From assembly GCF_026625885.1 (NCBI RefSeq), contig NZ_CP113068.1:620001-684000 (forward strand): a DNA stretch of 64,000 nt. The letters run 5' to 3'. Positions within the stretch are counted from its first letter, which is position 1; each line of letters begins with the position of its first letter. The stretch is from Roseateles sp. SL47 (lineage in GTDB: Bacteria > Pseudomonadota > Gammaproteobacteria > Burkholderiales > Burkholderiaceae_C). The notes under the pieces are model-generated. The model had not been told where the DNA came from, ran no database searches, and saw only the letters and a list, made by a program, of their open reading frames with translations. The translations under genes were made by a program, and so were the position numbers. Below, piece by piece: positions 36,138-45,421 of this stretch.

Positions 36138-36419
36138 TCAATCGACGACTTGCACGCCCTTCCAGAAGGCCACCCGGTCCTTGATGGCGGCCGCAGCTTC
36201 GCTGGGCTCCGGGTAGTACCAGACGGCATCCGGGTTCATGTCACCGTTGACCAGCAGGCTAAAGTAGTGCGCCTGGCCCTTCCAGGGGCAGGAGGTGCGG
36301 TGATTGCTGAAGGTGGTGAATTCACGCTTCAGGGACGCGGCGGGGAAGTAGTGATTGCCTTCCACCACCACGGTGTCATTGCTCTCGGCGATCACTTCGC
36401 CGTTCCAGATTGCCTTCAT
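36138..36419 (-). CDS. DUF427 domain protein
   Basis: A 93-residue protein covering one DUF427 domain. Typical features are the N-terminal KAIWNGEVIAESNDTVVVEGNHYFP, the central SCPWKGQAHYFSL motif with its conserved Cys, Trp and Lys, and the final AAAIKDRVAFWKGVQV. The fold is a small beta-barrel of unknown function. The ATG at 36419 is preferred since GAGGAG lies 6 nt upstream; a TTG at 36422 is adjacent. It is convergent with mltA and head-to-head with a small conserved-looking gene. Confidence 0.88.
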   Translation of the reverse strand: MKAIWNGEVIAESNDTVVVEGNHYFPAASLKREFTTFSNHRTSCPWKGQAHYFSLLVNGDMNPDAVWYYPEPSEAAAAIKDRVAFWKGVQVVD

Positions 36420-36430
36420 CAAAGCTCCTC

Positions 36431-36700
36431 GTGCTTAAACGTTATTACGCCCATCGGGGCAAAGACATCTTCATCACCTCCGGGTCCGCCCGCGATCTTG
36501 CAGCGGGCAGCTTCGGCGTGTGTGCCATCGGCGGTGGGGCCGAGGGCTGGTCGGTGGTGCATGTCGGGCCGGAGGGCGATGTCGCCGACTTGGGTGGGGA
36601 CTACTACTTTGCCACCGCTGAAGAAGCCCTCGCCTTCGCCCGTGAAATCATCGACCTGTTGATCGATGGGGGTGAGCCCGAAGGTTTGCAGGAGGATTGA
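36431..36700 (+). CDS. small hypothetical protein (about 89 residues)
   Basis: A frame starting at GTG 36431 (or TTG 36410). It encodes a compact mixed alpha/beta protein without signal peptide (RGKDIFITSGSARDLAAGSFGVCAIGGG ... YYFATAEEALAFAREIIDLLID). The amphipathic C-terminal helix and acidic tail look like a real protein, and codon use is like that of neighbours. The start region lies 11 nt from the DUF427 start codon on the other strand. No family was recognised. Confidence 0.5.
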   Translation: MLKRYYAHRGKDIFITSGSARDLAAGSFGVCAIGGGAEGWSVVHVGPEGDVADLGGDYYFATAEEALAFAREIIDLLIDGGEPEGLQED

Positions 36701-36762
36701 CCGGGTCCATCCAGGGTGAGCCGGTCCGCCCATGGCGCCTCGGCCGCTGGATCACGCCTTGA

Positions 36763-38508
36763 TCAGAGCGGCCGCAGATCTTCCCCCACCAGGTTCACCA
36801 GCAGGGCCCGACCGTCCGGCAGCAGCCGGAATTCCCCATATCGCGCGGCGGACCATCGCTGCTCCTCCCCCTGGCGGAAGTACCAGGCATCGGTGACGAA
36901 GGTCCAGCCACTGCCGGAGGGGGAGAGCTCCAACAGCACCATGCCGGCCGGCACGGCCTCGCCCGGCTGCAGCAGGCGCGGGGTTTGCACAATGCCTCGC
37001 GCATCCAGGGTCGCCGCCACACGGGGACGCTGGCCCCACAGCAGGCGGTTGGCACGCCAACTGCTGAGGCCGGGCAGGGCGTAACTCAGCCGCATGTAAT
37101 CGCCCTGCATCAGCGAGCGGGGGTCCACCGGCGCGAGCCGCACAAACACCGGCTGGCCCTCGTCGATCAGTTGTTCCTTTTGCAGGATCAAGAGATTGAC
37201 CGTGATCAGCACCAGCAGGCCAAAAGCGCCGATGGCCGCCAGGGCCCATCGGCGAGGCGCAGGTGACAGCGGAGCCGGTATGCCAGCGGGGCTAGATCCA
37301 CACGTTGCGCTGGGTACACCCGGCGCGCTCTGTACGCCCTCAGCGCACTGTGCACCCGACGCGCCCGATGTGCCATGAGCGGCCTGCGCTTGAAGCGCGC
37401 CCACGAGGCCCACCGCCGCAAGCGCGGGCGCCGCGACCGCCATCCATCGCGCCCAGGCAGCCAGCAAGGCACCAGCGCCCACCATCACCCAGGCCTTGTC
37501 CTGTAGCGGCAGTTGCCAGCTGTAATAGAAGCTGCCCAGGACCCACAGCGCCGCCACGGCCGCGAGCAAGGCCAGGGTCCAGCGGCGAGTGGCCAGCATC
37601 AGTGCCAGCACCACCACCGAGCCGCCCAGCACCGGCATCTGGGTGGCCACGGCGGCGATCACTGCCACGGGCGGCAGCAGCCGCCAGGCCTGGGCCGGTC
37701 TCCAGGCGCGCACCAGACCGCCCGCCCCGGCCAGCACCAGAGCCGCCGACACGCCGCCCCTGGTGGCACGCGCCCAATCGATGCCCCCCGCCGTGCGAGC
37801 CCCTTCCGTCTGCGCCCACGAATGAATGGACAGGGAGCCGCTCACCAAAAAGGCGGCGCCGGCCAACCACATCAGCATCAGCAGCAGCACCACCCACCAT
37901 CCGCTCAGGGCCGGTTCCATCACGGCCGCCCACCGAGCCCCACGCGCGTGGCCTCCGATCCGATGCTGAGCCGCCATCAAGCCCAGGCCGATCCCTATGG
38001 CTGCGTGTACCTGCGCCCAGCCTTCCAGCGCGCCGCCCTCAAAGGCGGTGACATGCCAGAGCAGCATCATCACCAGCACGGCAGCCGCCGCGCCAAGCAG
38101 TTGCCGCATCCACGACAGCGGCAGAGCTTTGATGAGCACCACCGACATCAGCAGCCCCGCCGCTTCCAGTTGCGGATCGCTCAGGCTGCGATCCAGGGCA
38201 TGGAGCAGACTCACCAGCCCTGTCAGCAGCAAGGGCACGCCGAGTTGCTCCAGGAACAGGGAGCGTTGTTGCCCCCGCAACAGCGTCACTCCCAGCCCCG
38301 TCATCAGCAGCCCCACAAAATAGTCGTTCGGGCCCTGCGCCCAACTGGCGCCAAACAACAGGGCCAATGCGCCCACCAGCGGCACCACGGCGATCCAGGC
38401 CGCCAGACCGGTCAACGCCACAACGGGCCAGGGCCGAGGCGACACCGCACTGGCACCCCCCGCAATCAGGCCCTGCGCTTGGGCCTCATGCATCCATGGG
38501 GCGCTCAC
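36763..38508 (-). CDS. multi-pass membrane protein with DUF4401 and GDYXXLXY domains
   Basis: A 581-residue inner-membrane protein. About twelve hydrophobic segments in residues 25-375 correspond to a DUF4401 region. A final anchor near 425-445 precedes a periplasmic-type C-terminal domain with the GDY motif (SLMQGDYMRLSYALPG near 475). Residues 380-415 form a low-complexity Ser/Gly/Ala linker. Proteins of this type pair with DUF2157 membrane proteins, and the partner lies upstream with an ATGA overlap. The function of the pair is unknown; an envelope role is inferred from topology only. Confidence 0.85.
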   Translation of the reverse strand: MSAPWMHEAQAQGLIAGGASAVSPRPWPVVALTGLAAWIAVVPLVGALALLFGASWAQGPNDYFVGLLMTGLGVTLLRGQQRSLFLEQLGVPLLLTGLVSLLHALDRSLSDPQLEAAGLLMSVVLIKALPLSWMRQLLGAAAAVLVMMLLWHVTAFEGGALEGWAQVHAAIGIGLGLMAAQHRIGGHARGARWAAVMEPALSGWWVVLLLMLMWLAGAAFLVSGSLSIHSWAQTEGARTAGGIDWARATRGGVSAALVLAGAGGLVRAWRPAQAWRLLPPVAVIAAVATQMPVLGGSVVVLALMLATRRWTLALLAAVAALWVLGSFYYSWQLPLQDKAWVMVGAGALLAAWARWMAVAAPALAAVGLVGALQAQAAHGTSGASGAQCAEGVQSAPGVPSATCGSSPAGIPAPLSPAPRRWALAAIGAFGLLVLITVNLLILQKEQLIDEGQPVFVRLAPVDPRSLMQGDYMRLSYALPGLSSWRANRLLWGQRPRVAATLDARGIVQTPRLLQPGEAVPAGMVLLELSPSGSGWTFVTDAWYFRQGEEQRWSAARYGEFRLLPDGRALLVNLVGEDLRPL

Positions 38509-39449
38509 CCTTGCACCCCCGTGCTGCGGACGCGCCGCACAATGAGCTGCACGCTCCCCGCCAGCAACACCGCTGCAGTGCCGCCCAACACCAGCAGATC
38601 AACCACCGAATCCAGGCGCCTGCCGTGGAACTGCCAGGCCACCAGCACGATGTTGAGGGACAGCGCCAGCAAGCTCATGGCGTACACCTCACGGTGCCAC
38701 CAGGCCAGGCTAAGCGCCACGATCAGGGTGCCAAGACTCCACCAGAATTGCGGTGCAAGCTCCTTGTGGAACACACTGCCCAGGGCCAAGGTCACCACCA
38801 GCACACTGCCGGTCAACACGGACATGCGCCACGCCCACGGTTGTCCTGTGCGCACCTCCCGCCAGGCCATCACCAGGCTCAGCAACAGGCTGGCGCCCAA
38901 GCCGGCGCCATGAACAGGCAGCGTGCTGGCCTCGAAATGCCAGCCATGCCCGCCGAAGGTCTCGACCCACAGGCGGATGGCCAGACTGGTCACCACCACC
39001 CAGGGGGTCCAGATCAGGTCGGACCCCACCGCCAGCGCCAAGGGGAAGGCCAGACCGGCCCATAGCGCAAACAGCGTCCAGGCATCGGCCCCGGTCTGAT
39101 AGGTCTGACCAAAATAGGCCAGCAGGCCGCCGAGGGTGAGAAAGGCCAGCAGCCCCAGCGGCCCGCGCCATCCCGGTCGCACAGCCGCGCCCAGCAGGCT
39201 CACCACCAGCAACCCCTCCAGCAGGCCAAAGCGCGCCGCACGCCCCAGCGTGTCCCAATTGGCTGCGACCCAGAGGATCACCCCAAATCCGATCAGCCCG
39301 GTGGCCAATACGCCCGTACCGCGCCGCAGCCAGGTCCACAGGCCTGCGGGGGGCTGCCCGGCGCCGCTGAGCTGCCATAAGCGGCGTGCGCTGATCGCAT
39401 CGAGGCCACCTTGGGCCGTCCATTGGTACAACTGCTCGTGCAGACTCAC
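38505..39449 (-). CDS. DUF2157 membrane protein
   Basis: A 314-residue protein. A short cytoplasmic N-terminus (LHEQLYQWTAQGGLDAISARRLW) is followed by about nine hydrophobic helices beginning GVLATGLIGFGVILWVAANW, the usual DUF2157 entry motif. The LAYFGQTYQTGADAWTLFALWAG segment is also characteristic. Its last codons overlap the DUF4401/GDYXXLXY gene start, so the two products are made together. Its role is unknown. Confidence 0.87.
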   Translation of the reverse strand: MSLHEQLYQWTAQGGLDAISARRLWQLSGAGQPPAGLWTWLRRGTGVLATGLIGFGVILWVAANWDTLGRAARFGLLEGLLVVSLLGAAVRPGWRGPLGLLAFLTLGGLLAYFGQTYQTGADAWTLFALWAGLAFPLALAVGSDLIWTPWVVVTSLAIRLWVETFGGHGWHFEASTLPVHGAGLGASLLLSLVMAWREVRTGQPWAWRMSVLTGSVLVVTLALGSVFHKELAPQFWWSLGTLIVALSLAWWHREVYAMSLLALSLNIVLVAWQFHGRRLDSVVDLLVLGGTAAVLLAGSVQLIVRRVRSTGVQG

Positions 39450-39562
39450 TGATTCCTCCTCAGGATTCGTCCGCTGATCGCGGTCGTCTTGTGGACCTTG
39501 ATGATACGGACCGGCGCCTTCATCCGGGACGCCGGTGATGCAACTGATCGATGGAGAACCCC

Positions 39563-40231
39563 ATGGGACAAATGATCGAATTCAGCCGCCCGGACGGCGG
39601 CAAAAGCGCCGGCTGGCTGGCCTCGGCCGGTGCCGGTGCACCGGGCCTGGTGCTGATCCAGGAATGGTGGGGCCTGGCGCCGCACATCAAGAACATCGCC
39701 GACCGCCTGGCCGAAGCCGGCATCACCACACTGGCCCCGGATCTCTATCGCGGGCGTCTGGCCTCCAGTGCGGATGAAGCCAGCCATCTGATGAATGACC
39801 TGGACTTTGGCGACGCCACCCGGCAGGACCTGCAGGGCGCGGTGAACCATCTGAATCAGCTCGGCAGCGCCAAGGTCGGCGTGATGGGCTACTGCATGGG
39901 TGGCGCGCTGACCATCGCGGCGGCGGTGCATGTGCCGCAGGTGGCCGCTGCGGTCTGTTATTACGGCATTCCGCCGGCGGAGTTCGCCGATCCGGCGAAG
40001 ATCAAGCCGCCCTTCCTGGGCCACTTCGCCACCCGGGACGACTGGTGCACGCCGGAGAAGGTGCAGGAACTGGAAACGCGCATGACCGGCGCGGGCCTGC
40101 ATCCGCAGATCCATCGGTATGAAGCCGACCACGCCTTCTCCAATGTCACCCGGCCGGACGTGTACGACGCCAAGGCCGCGCAACTGGCCTGGGACCGCTC
40201 GCTGGCGTTCCTGAAGCAGCATCTCGCCTGA
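39563..40231 (+). CDS. dienelactone hydrolase family protein
   Basis: Alpha/beta hydrolase of 222 residues. The Cys nucleophile is in VMGYCMGGALT near residue 113, the Asp lies in the FATRDDWCTPEKV segment near 158, and the His is in YEADHAFSNVTRP near 190, giving the Cys-Asp-His triad of dienelactone hydrolases. Family members open dienelactones in chlorocatechol degradation or act as general carboxylesterases; no aromatic-degradation genes are nearby, so the latter is more likely. The ATG at 39563 has GGAGAA at good spacing; an in-frame ATG at 39551 overlaps that site. Confidence 0.88.
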   Translation: MGQMIEFSRPDGGKSAGWLASAGAGAPGLVLIQEWWGLAPHIKNIADRLAEAGITTLAPDLYRGRLASSADEASHLMNDLDFGDATRQDLQGAVNHLNQLGSAKVGVMGYCMGGALTIAAAVHVPQVAAAVCYYGIPPAEFADPAKIKPPFLGHFATRDDWCTPEKVQELETRMTGAGLHPQIHRYEADHAFSNVTRPDVYDAKAAQLAWDRSLAFLKQHLA

Positions 40232-40343
40232 GCTTGACCCCGCCTGGCAGCAGCCGTCCGCGCGCCATCGTCCGCGCGCACCGTCTGCTCGCCAGGCATG
40301 ACGGCTCTCCCCTTCCGCCACCTTTGCTTCGCCTCAACCGCCC

Positions 40344-41801
40344 ATGCGTACAAATGCCCTGGCTCATGCCGCTGCCCTGACCCTTGTCCTCCTGTCCGGC
40401 GGGGCCTTGGCCCAGAACGCCAAGGGCTTCAATCCCAACGGCAAGGATCCTCTGGACCCGCGAGTGGCACCGATGCTGGCGGAGGTATCCGCCAGCCGCA
40501 TTGAGCAGACCATCCGCACGCTGGCCGCCTTTGGCACGCGCCACACGGCCTCCGAGACCCAGAGCGACACACGCGGCATCGGCGCCGCCCGCCGCTGGAT
40601 CGAGCGGCAATTGCGGGACTGCAGCGCCCGCACCGGGGGCCGATTGCAGGTCACGATGGAAGCCTTCATCGAGCCGGCCGGCCGTCGTCTGAGCCAGCCG
40701 ACCGAACTGGTGAACGTGGTGGCCACGCTGCCCGGCGCTTCCGCCGGCACGCCGCGTGAACGGGTGCTGGTGGTGAGTGGCCATTACGACTCCCGCAACA
40801 GCGATGTGATGGATGCCAAGGGCGAGGCGCCGGGCGCCAATGACGACGCCTCCGGCACGGCAGCCGTGATGGAAATGGCCTGCGCGATGGCGCGGCAGAA
40901 GTTCGATGCCACCTTGGTGTTCATGGCCGTGCCGGGGGAAGAGCAAGGTCTGCTGGGGGCGCAGGAATGGGCGCGGCGGGCAAGGGCGCGCAACCTGAAT
41001 GTGGAGGGGATGATCACCAACGACATCATCGGCAGCTCCCATGGCGACGGTGGGCAACACGACGCCAAGCGCCTGCGGCTGTTTGCCGACGGGTTTGACC
41101 CGGTGCTGCGACAGTTGGTGAACACCGGCAGCAACCGCACGCCAAGTGATGACGAGACCAACACCAACGCCGCCATCCGCGCGCAGTTGCAGCCGCTGGC
41201 GGTGGCCGGCGGGGGAGACGACCTGCCCACGCAGCAGTTCGCCCGCCATTTGAAGGCGCAGGGCGAGCGCTATCTGCCGGGCTTCAGTGTCGATCTGATC
41301 GAGCGCCGTGACCGCTATCTGCGCGGCGGGGACCACCTGCCCTTCCTGGAGCGCGGTTATGCCGCCGTGCGCTTCAGCGAGCCGTTTGAGGACTTCCGCC
41401 ATCAGCACCAGGACCTGCGCTCCGACAAGGGCGTGGTGTATGGGGACCTGCCGGAGTTCGTTGACTTTGCTTATGTGGCCGATGTGGCCCGGGTCAATCT
41501 GGCCGGGCTGGCCACGCTGGCCTGGGCTCCGGCGCCGGTGAAGGACGCCCGCATTGATGCGCGCGAGCTGACCAACGACACCACCCTGCAATGGGCCGCC
41601 AGCCAGGATCCGGAACTGGCGGGTTATCGGGTGGTGTGGCGGCGCAGCGGCATCCAGCAGTGGGAAGGCGCCAAGGATGTGGGCATGGCGACCCGGGTCA
41701 CCCTCCCGCTCTCCAAGGACAACCTGATTTTCGGTGTGCAGGCCCTGTCCAAGTCGGGCCATGCCAGCCTGGCGAGTTATCCGTTGCCGCTGGCGCGCTG
41801 A
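40344..41801 (+). CDS. secreted M28-family metallopeptidase (aminopeptidase)
   Basis: An exported zinc peptidase of 485 residues. A signal peptide (1-23, GGALAQN) is followed by the M28 domain with its zinc ligands: VVSGHYDSRNSD near 150, GANDDASGTAAVME near 170 (bridging Asp), PGEEQGLLGAQEW near 200 (catalytic Glu-Glu), and a final His in HQHQD near 355. The C-terminal 90 residues look like a fibronectin-III-type domain (LTNDTTLQWAASQDPELAGYRVVWRR). It probably trims peptides outside the cytoplasm. It stands alone between the dienelactone hydrolase and mgsA. Confidence 0.87.
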   Translation: MRTNALAHAAALTLVLLSGGALAQNAKGFNPNGKDPLDPRVAPMLAEVSASRIEQTIRTLAAFGTRHTASETQSDTRGIGAARRWIERQLRDCSARTGGRLQVTMEAFIEPAGRRLSQPTELVNVVATLPGASAGTPRERVLVVSGHYDSRNSDVMDAKGEAPGANDDASGTAAVMEMACAMARQKFDATLVFMAVPGEEQGLLGAQEWARRARARNLNVEGMITNDIIGSSHGDGGQHDAKRLRLFADGFDPVLRQLVNTGSNRTPSDDETNTNAAIRAQLQPLAVAGGGDDLPTQQFARHLKAQGERYLPGFSVDLIERRDRYLRGGDHLPFLERGYAAVRFSEPFEDFRHQHQDLRSDKGVVYGDLPEFVDFAYVADVARVNLAGLATLAWAPAPVKDARIDARELTNDTTLQWAASQDPELAGYRVVWRRSGIQQWEGAKDVGMATRVTLPLSKDNLIFGVQALSKSGHASLASYPLPLAR

Positions 41802-41867
41802 GTCTGCCCTTCATCACGGGATGCATCCCGCCCGCCACAGGCATGGCGCAGCGGGGCCCGCTTCAAC

Positions 41868-42323
41868 TCAAACCATCAACCCGCGCAGCAACAGCCGCGC
41901 GCTGGACACGTTGGTGGCGCACGGGACGTCATGCACGTCACAGGCGCGCACCAGCGCATTGATGTCGGGTTCATGCGGCTGGGGCGTCATCGGGTCACGC
42001 AGGAACACCACGGCATCGATACCGCCCACGGCCAGGCGGGCACCAATCTGAAGGTCGCCCCCATGTGGCCCGGACAGCATGCGTTCAACCTCCAGGCCCA
42101 CCTCCGCCTGCAGGCGCGAGCCGGTGGTGCCGGTGGCGACCAGCTCGCACTGCTTGAGCAGTCCGGCGAATTCGGTGGCCAGCACCACCATCTCGTCCTT
42201 TTTTCCATCGTGGGCAATCAAGGCGATGCGCAGGCGACGGCCGGCCACGTCCTGCATGTCGGCGGTGCCGGATTCAAGGGCGGTGCTGGCGGCAGCAGTT
42301 GGGAAGGAAGCAGATGCAGTCAT
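41868..42323 (-). CDS. mgsA: methylglyoxal synthase
   Basis: Converts dihydroxyacetone phosphate to methylglyoxal, a bypass used when phosphate is short or sugar phosphates pile up. It has 151 residues. It shows [13 protein letters not shown] near 33, TGTTGSRL near 61, the catalytic Asp in [13 protein letters not shown] near 85, and [14 protein letters not shown] at the end. The first 25 residues are Ala/Ser/Thr-rich, so an internal start at MQDVAGRR is possible. It lies 34 nt after the chitinase gene on the same strand. If cotranscribed, methylglyoxal formation would rise with amino-sugar influx, but that is inference. Confidence 0.92.
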   Translation of the reverse strand: MTASASFPTAAASTALESGTADMQDVAGRRLRIALIAHDGKKDEMVVLATEFAGLLKQCELVATGTTGSRLQAEVGLEVERMLSGPHGGDLQIGARLAVGGIDAVVFLRDPMTPQPHEPDINALVRACDVHDVPCATNVSSARLLLRGLMV

Positions 42324-42357
42324 GCCGTGATGGTAGGGCGCGAACGGGCCGGGCGGG

Positions 42358-43791
42358 TTACTGATCAGGTTCTTTCTGGGCACCCTGTGCCCGCATCCCC
42401 AGATTCATGGCGTTGAGCAGGTCGCCGTTGTCCTGGCTCAATTCCCAGGCGAACACACCGGCCAGACCTTCGGCGCGCGCTGCCCGCGCCTTGGCCCAGA
42501 CCGCGCGGGGGTCGTCATAGCCCAGCCATTGGTGATTGCCGGCATGGAAAAGCGACCAGGCCTGCGTGACCGGGTCCCACACCGCCTTGTAGCCGCGTCG
42601 GCCCCGCCCCTGCCGGTCCAGCAGACGGCCGGCAATCTCCCGATACGGCGTAGCGCCCTCCCCGTCCGGAAACACACCGGTCTTGGCCGCGCCAGCGCGG
42701 GGCTGTTGAACGCCGGTGAAACCGCGTCCGTACATCGCCACACCGGCCACCATCTTGGCGGATGGCACCCCCGCCTCGCGCAGATTGCGGATGGAGCGCA
42801 GCAGGCTGTCGTCCGCATCAGGGGCGGAACTGGCCAGGGTGCTGTGATGCCCGGCGACCGGCGACCAGCCGCCGTAGAAGTCGTAGGTCATCATGAAGAC
42901 CAGATCGAGTGCGGGCGCGGCCTGACGGAAGTTGATGCGCTGCACGATGGCTTGTGTCGTATTGACCGCCATCGTCACCAGATAACGGCGCCCCGTCTCC
43001 TGGCCGAGGGCATCCAGGGCGTGCCGCAGGTCCGTCAGCAGATCGGCATAGGCCTGACCATCCTGCGGGCTGCCCAGCGGGACACCATGGGCGGAACCGT
43101 TGTCTCCGGGATGCTCCCAGTCGATGTCGATGCCGTCAAAGGCGGGATGCTCGCGCAGGAAACGCTGGGCGGAGGCGACGAACACGGCGCGCCGGGCCGG
43201 GTCATTGGCCAGATGGAAGAACGGGTCGGAGCCGCCCCAGCCCCCCACCGATGCCAGCACTTTCACCTGGGGCGCTCGCTGTTTGTAGCGTGTGAACACC
43301 TCGTTGAAGCGGGTTTCCAGGCGGCTGACCGCCAGCTCGAAGTCTGGCCGCCCGTGGCAGTGGGCCGCGTCCTTGGCCAGTTGGCCGGGACCGCAGAGGC
43401 GCAGGAAGGCGTAGAGGATGTGGGTGAGGTTGCCGGGAGGCACCGGGTCGATGAGCGATTCCGGCATCCAGTTCGGCACGTAGACGCCAACGACTCCGGA
43501 CGGGAGGGCCGGGAATGGGTGGGGCTTCCCGGTGAAGAGAATGGAAGGGGCGGGGGCGGGGGCGGCGGCGGGGGAGGAAGAGACGGCGGTGGCGATGGCG
43601 GCGGCGGACGCTTCAGGGCCCGCAGCCACTGCAGTGGCGGGTGCTGTGATGGGTGCAGGGCTGGCGGCCCATGATGCAAGCGGGAGCGCAGTTCCCACCG
43701 CCACAGCCAGCACACGCACGGTGACGGACACGCGAGCCGATAGCCCGGACGCCAGAACAAAAGGATCAACAGCAAGGCGGCGGCAGAACAT
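42358..43791 (-). CDS. secreted GH18 chitinase
   Basis: A glycoside hydrolase family 18 enzyme of 477 residues. An N-terminal export region (hydrophobic part about 22-42, ending SWAAS) and an Ala/Pro-rich linker to about residue 85 precede the TIM barrel. The substrate strand is [10 protein letters not shown] near 176, the catalytic DxxDxDxE motif is [12 protein letters not shown] near 220, MMTYDFYG lies near 297 and a conserved Trp in [13 protein letters not shown] near 455. No chitin-binding module is seen. It should release GlcNAc oligomers outside the cell. The upstream region carries the nag-type operator (43838-43856), linking it to the nag operon at 1-5106. Confidence 0.92.
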   Translation of the reverse strand: MFCRRLAVDPFVLASGLSARVSVTVRVLAVAVGTALPLASWAASPAPITAPATAVAAGPEASAAAIATAVSSSPAAAPAPAPSILFTGKPHPFPALPSGVVGVYVPNWMPESLIDPVPPGNLTHILYAFLRLCGPGQLAKDAAHCHGRPDFELAVSRLETRFNEVFTRYKQRAPQVKVLASVGGWGGSDPFFHLANDPARRAVFVASAQRFLREHPAFDGIDIDWEHPGDNGSAHGVPLGSPQDGQAYADLLTDLRHALDALGQETGRRYLVTMAVNTTQAIVQRINFRQAAPALDLVFMMTYDFYGGWSPVAGHHSTLASSAPDADDSLLRSIRNLREAGVPSAKMVAGVAMYGRGFTGVQQPRAGAAKTGVFPDGEGATPYREIAGRLLDRQGRGRRGYKAVWDPVTQAWSLFHAGNHQWLGYDDPRAVWAKARAARAEGLAGVFAWELSQDNGDLLNAMNLGMRAQGAQKEPDQ

Positions 43792-43821
43792 GCGATCAGA
43801 CTCCGGGACGGACAGTGCCTG

Positions 43822-43849
43822 AGCCTATCGCATCAAAACTACCAGTCAA
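43822..43849 (-). promoter_or_regulatory. putative chitinase promoter
   Basis: On the minus strand TTGACT (43844-43849) and TAGGCT (43822-43827) are separated by 16 nt. The -35 lies inside the 19-bp operator, so repressor binding would block initiation. Confidence 0.35.
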
Positions 43850-43880
43850 ATACCAATTAACCACAAGTCCACGACTGGTA
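43838..43880 (-). promoter_or_regulatory. putative NagR operator upstream of chitinase
   Basis: At 43838-43856 the minus strand reads TTGGTATTTGACTGGTAGT, matching the nag operator in 15 of 19 positions, including both TGGTA half-sites. A further half-site in the opposite orientation, GACTGGTA at 43873-43880, forms an 8-bp inverted repeat with TACCAGTC at 43840-43847. Confidence 0.6.
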
Positions 43881-43943
43881 TGCAGCACGATACTTGCTGC
43901 ATTGCGTCCCAGCAACGCGGTGGTATCAACGCGCCATCCAGGC

Positions 43944-44648
43944 TCAAGGCGCCAGATCCACCCGCACCTGCAGCTCCTTCATGCGCTGCACTTCGGCATC
44001 CCGTGTGCTGTATTGATTCGCCGAACTGCCGGCGTAATAGCTCCCCGAGCGCGCGATGGTCACCCATTGGCCCAGGGGCACCTGCACCGTGCTGAGCACG
44101 CTGGCATCTTCCGACGGCGGCTGGCCGCTCGGGTCGACCGCACCACTGGGCCGGACGGTCTGCTCCTGGGTCCGGATTTCAACCGTGACCGGTGACCGCC
44201 CGCCCGACCAGGAGGGTTTGACGGTCACGCCCCGGGAGCGTTCCGCCACCCCTTGGCGCGGGGCGACGTAGTAGCGGTCCTGGCGGCCTTGCTGCCGGTC
44301 CAGCCCGATATCCACCCACTGCAGCGGGGTCACCTCATTGAGTGTCACCGAGGCCTGCTGACCATTCAGCACCATCAACCGGGGCAGCGACTGCTCGCGC
44401 TGGCTGCGCCGCTCGGTGCTGAGGGTCACGCCGCCTCGGGGGGACACCGATCCTCCGGTGCTGACCACCACACTGCCATCCCGCACGCCGGCGGCGGCCG
44501 CACCGCTCAGCGCCTGATCCACCCAGCGCAGTTCCACCCACAGGTTCTGTCGGGGGAGTTCGGCCCAGGCCGGAGCTGCGGTCAGGCAAACAGCCGCAAG
44601 CATCGGGGCGCCGATCCGGCGCAGCATCCATCGGCGGTGTGTGTTCAT
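43944..44648 (-). CDS. periplasmic secretin-like protein (truncated secretin fold)
   Basis: A 234-residue exported protein with a signal peptide ending AWAELP. The mature part resembles pieces of the secretin domain: NLWVELRWVDQAL (like the start of the secretin module), LPRLMVLNGQQASVTLNEVTPLQW, GVTVKPSWSGGRSPVTVEIRTQ, and VLSTVQVPLGQWVTIARSG. It is far too short for a full secretin and lacks N-domains and the membrane-lip hairpin. A pilotin-like or decoy assembly role is conceivable but unproven. Its ATG overlaps the metzincin stop as ATGA. Confidence 0.6.
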   Translation of the reverse strand: MNTHRRWMLRRIGAPMLAAVCLTAAPAWAELPRQNLWVELRWVDQALSGAAAAGVRDGSVVVSTGGSVSPRGGVTLSTERRSQREQSLPRLMVLNGQQASVTLNEVTPLQWVDIGLDRQQGRQDRYYVAPRQGVAERSRGVTVKPSWSGGRSPVTVEIRTQEQTVRPSGAVDPSGQPPSEDASVLSTVQVPLGQWVTIARSGSYYAGSSANQYSTRDAEVQRMKELQVRVDLAP

Positions 44649-45421
44649 GGGGAAAGGATACGAGATTCCGACCCCACTGAGGCGCTTGTGCCATTCAGCG
44701 CCCGGCACCGTTCAATGTCACAGGCGGTTGGCAGCATCGAGCGGTACTCAATGACACTGCCCCAGGTGGAGGGGTCGCGCAGGGTGCAGCGGTGGCCTTT
44801 GCCGTCGTCGTAATAGGACATCACATCCACACAACGCCGCGAGTGCGCGGCCATTCCATAGAAATGGCCCATTTCATGCGAAAGCACCATCTGCAAGGTC
44901 TGATCGGACGGATACCGTGGATTGCGCTGCCGCAGCAGGCGAAACGGGCTGGGGCCCAGTGACAGCGTACGCGCCTTCACATTGGCCACGCCGAACTGGC
45001 CCTGGCTGCCCAGGTCGGTCCAGACAATCTGGATGTCCTCATCGGCCGGCGCCCGGCCTTTGGGCAGTGCCTGCACGGTGGCGGGCACGCCGCAGGCCAA
45101 CCACGCCTGCACCGCCCGCTGCGCCAGTGCCAGCACCTGAGCGGCCGTCATCCATTCCGGTGCGGCCTCATGCCGGTACACAAAGCGCAAGGGGCGAGAC
45201 ACCGCACTGCGGTCCCGACCGTCACCCCACGTACTCCATTCACCGGGCCGGCAGGAAGCGATTTCCTGGTCCCGCACCGAGGGCGCGGCCGAGGCGGCGG
45301 CCCCAGGCACCGCCGAGGCTGCAGCGCCTGCCGTAGACGGAGACGGCGACGGCCGCTGCGCCCAGCCCGCCAAAGGGCTGCACAGCCCCATGACCAGCAC
45401 CGTGAGCAAGGCTTTCATCAT
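44645..45421 (-). CDS. secreted metzincin-type zinc metalloprotease
   Basis: A 258-residue exported protein. A signal peptide (1-22, AGWAQR) and a Ser/Pro/Ala-rich segment lead into a small catalytic domain with the extended zinc motif HEMGHFYGMAAHS (HExxHxxGxxH) near residue 181. The Met-turn is VDVMSYYDD about 10 residues later, as in matrixin-like metzincins. Two Cys pairs (RRCVD, HRCTL, ACDIERC) suggest disulfides. It overlaps both neighbours as ATGA. Substrate unknown; processing of the surface protein encoded downstream is only a suggestion from proximity. Confidence 0.78.
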   Translation of the reverse strand: MMKALLTVLVMGLCSPLAGWAQRPSPSPSTAGAAASAVPGAAASAAPSVRDQEIASCRPGEWSTWGDGRDRSAVSRPLRFVYRHEAAPEWMTAAQVLALAQRAVQAWLACGVPATVQALPKGRAPADEDIQIVWTDLGSQGQFGVANVKARTLSLGPSPFRLLRQRNPRYPSDQTLQMVLSHEMGHFYGMAAHSRRCVDVMSYYDDGKGHRCTLRDPSTWGSVIEYRSMLPTACDIERCRALNGTSASVGSESRILSP

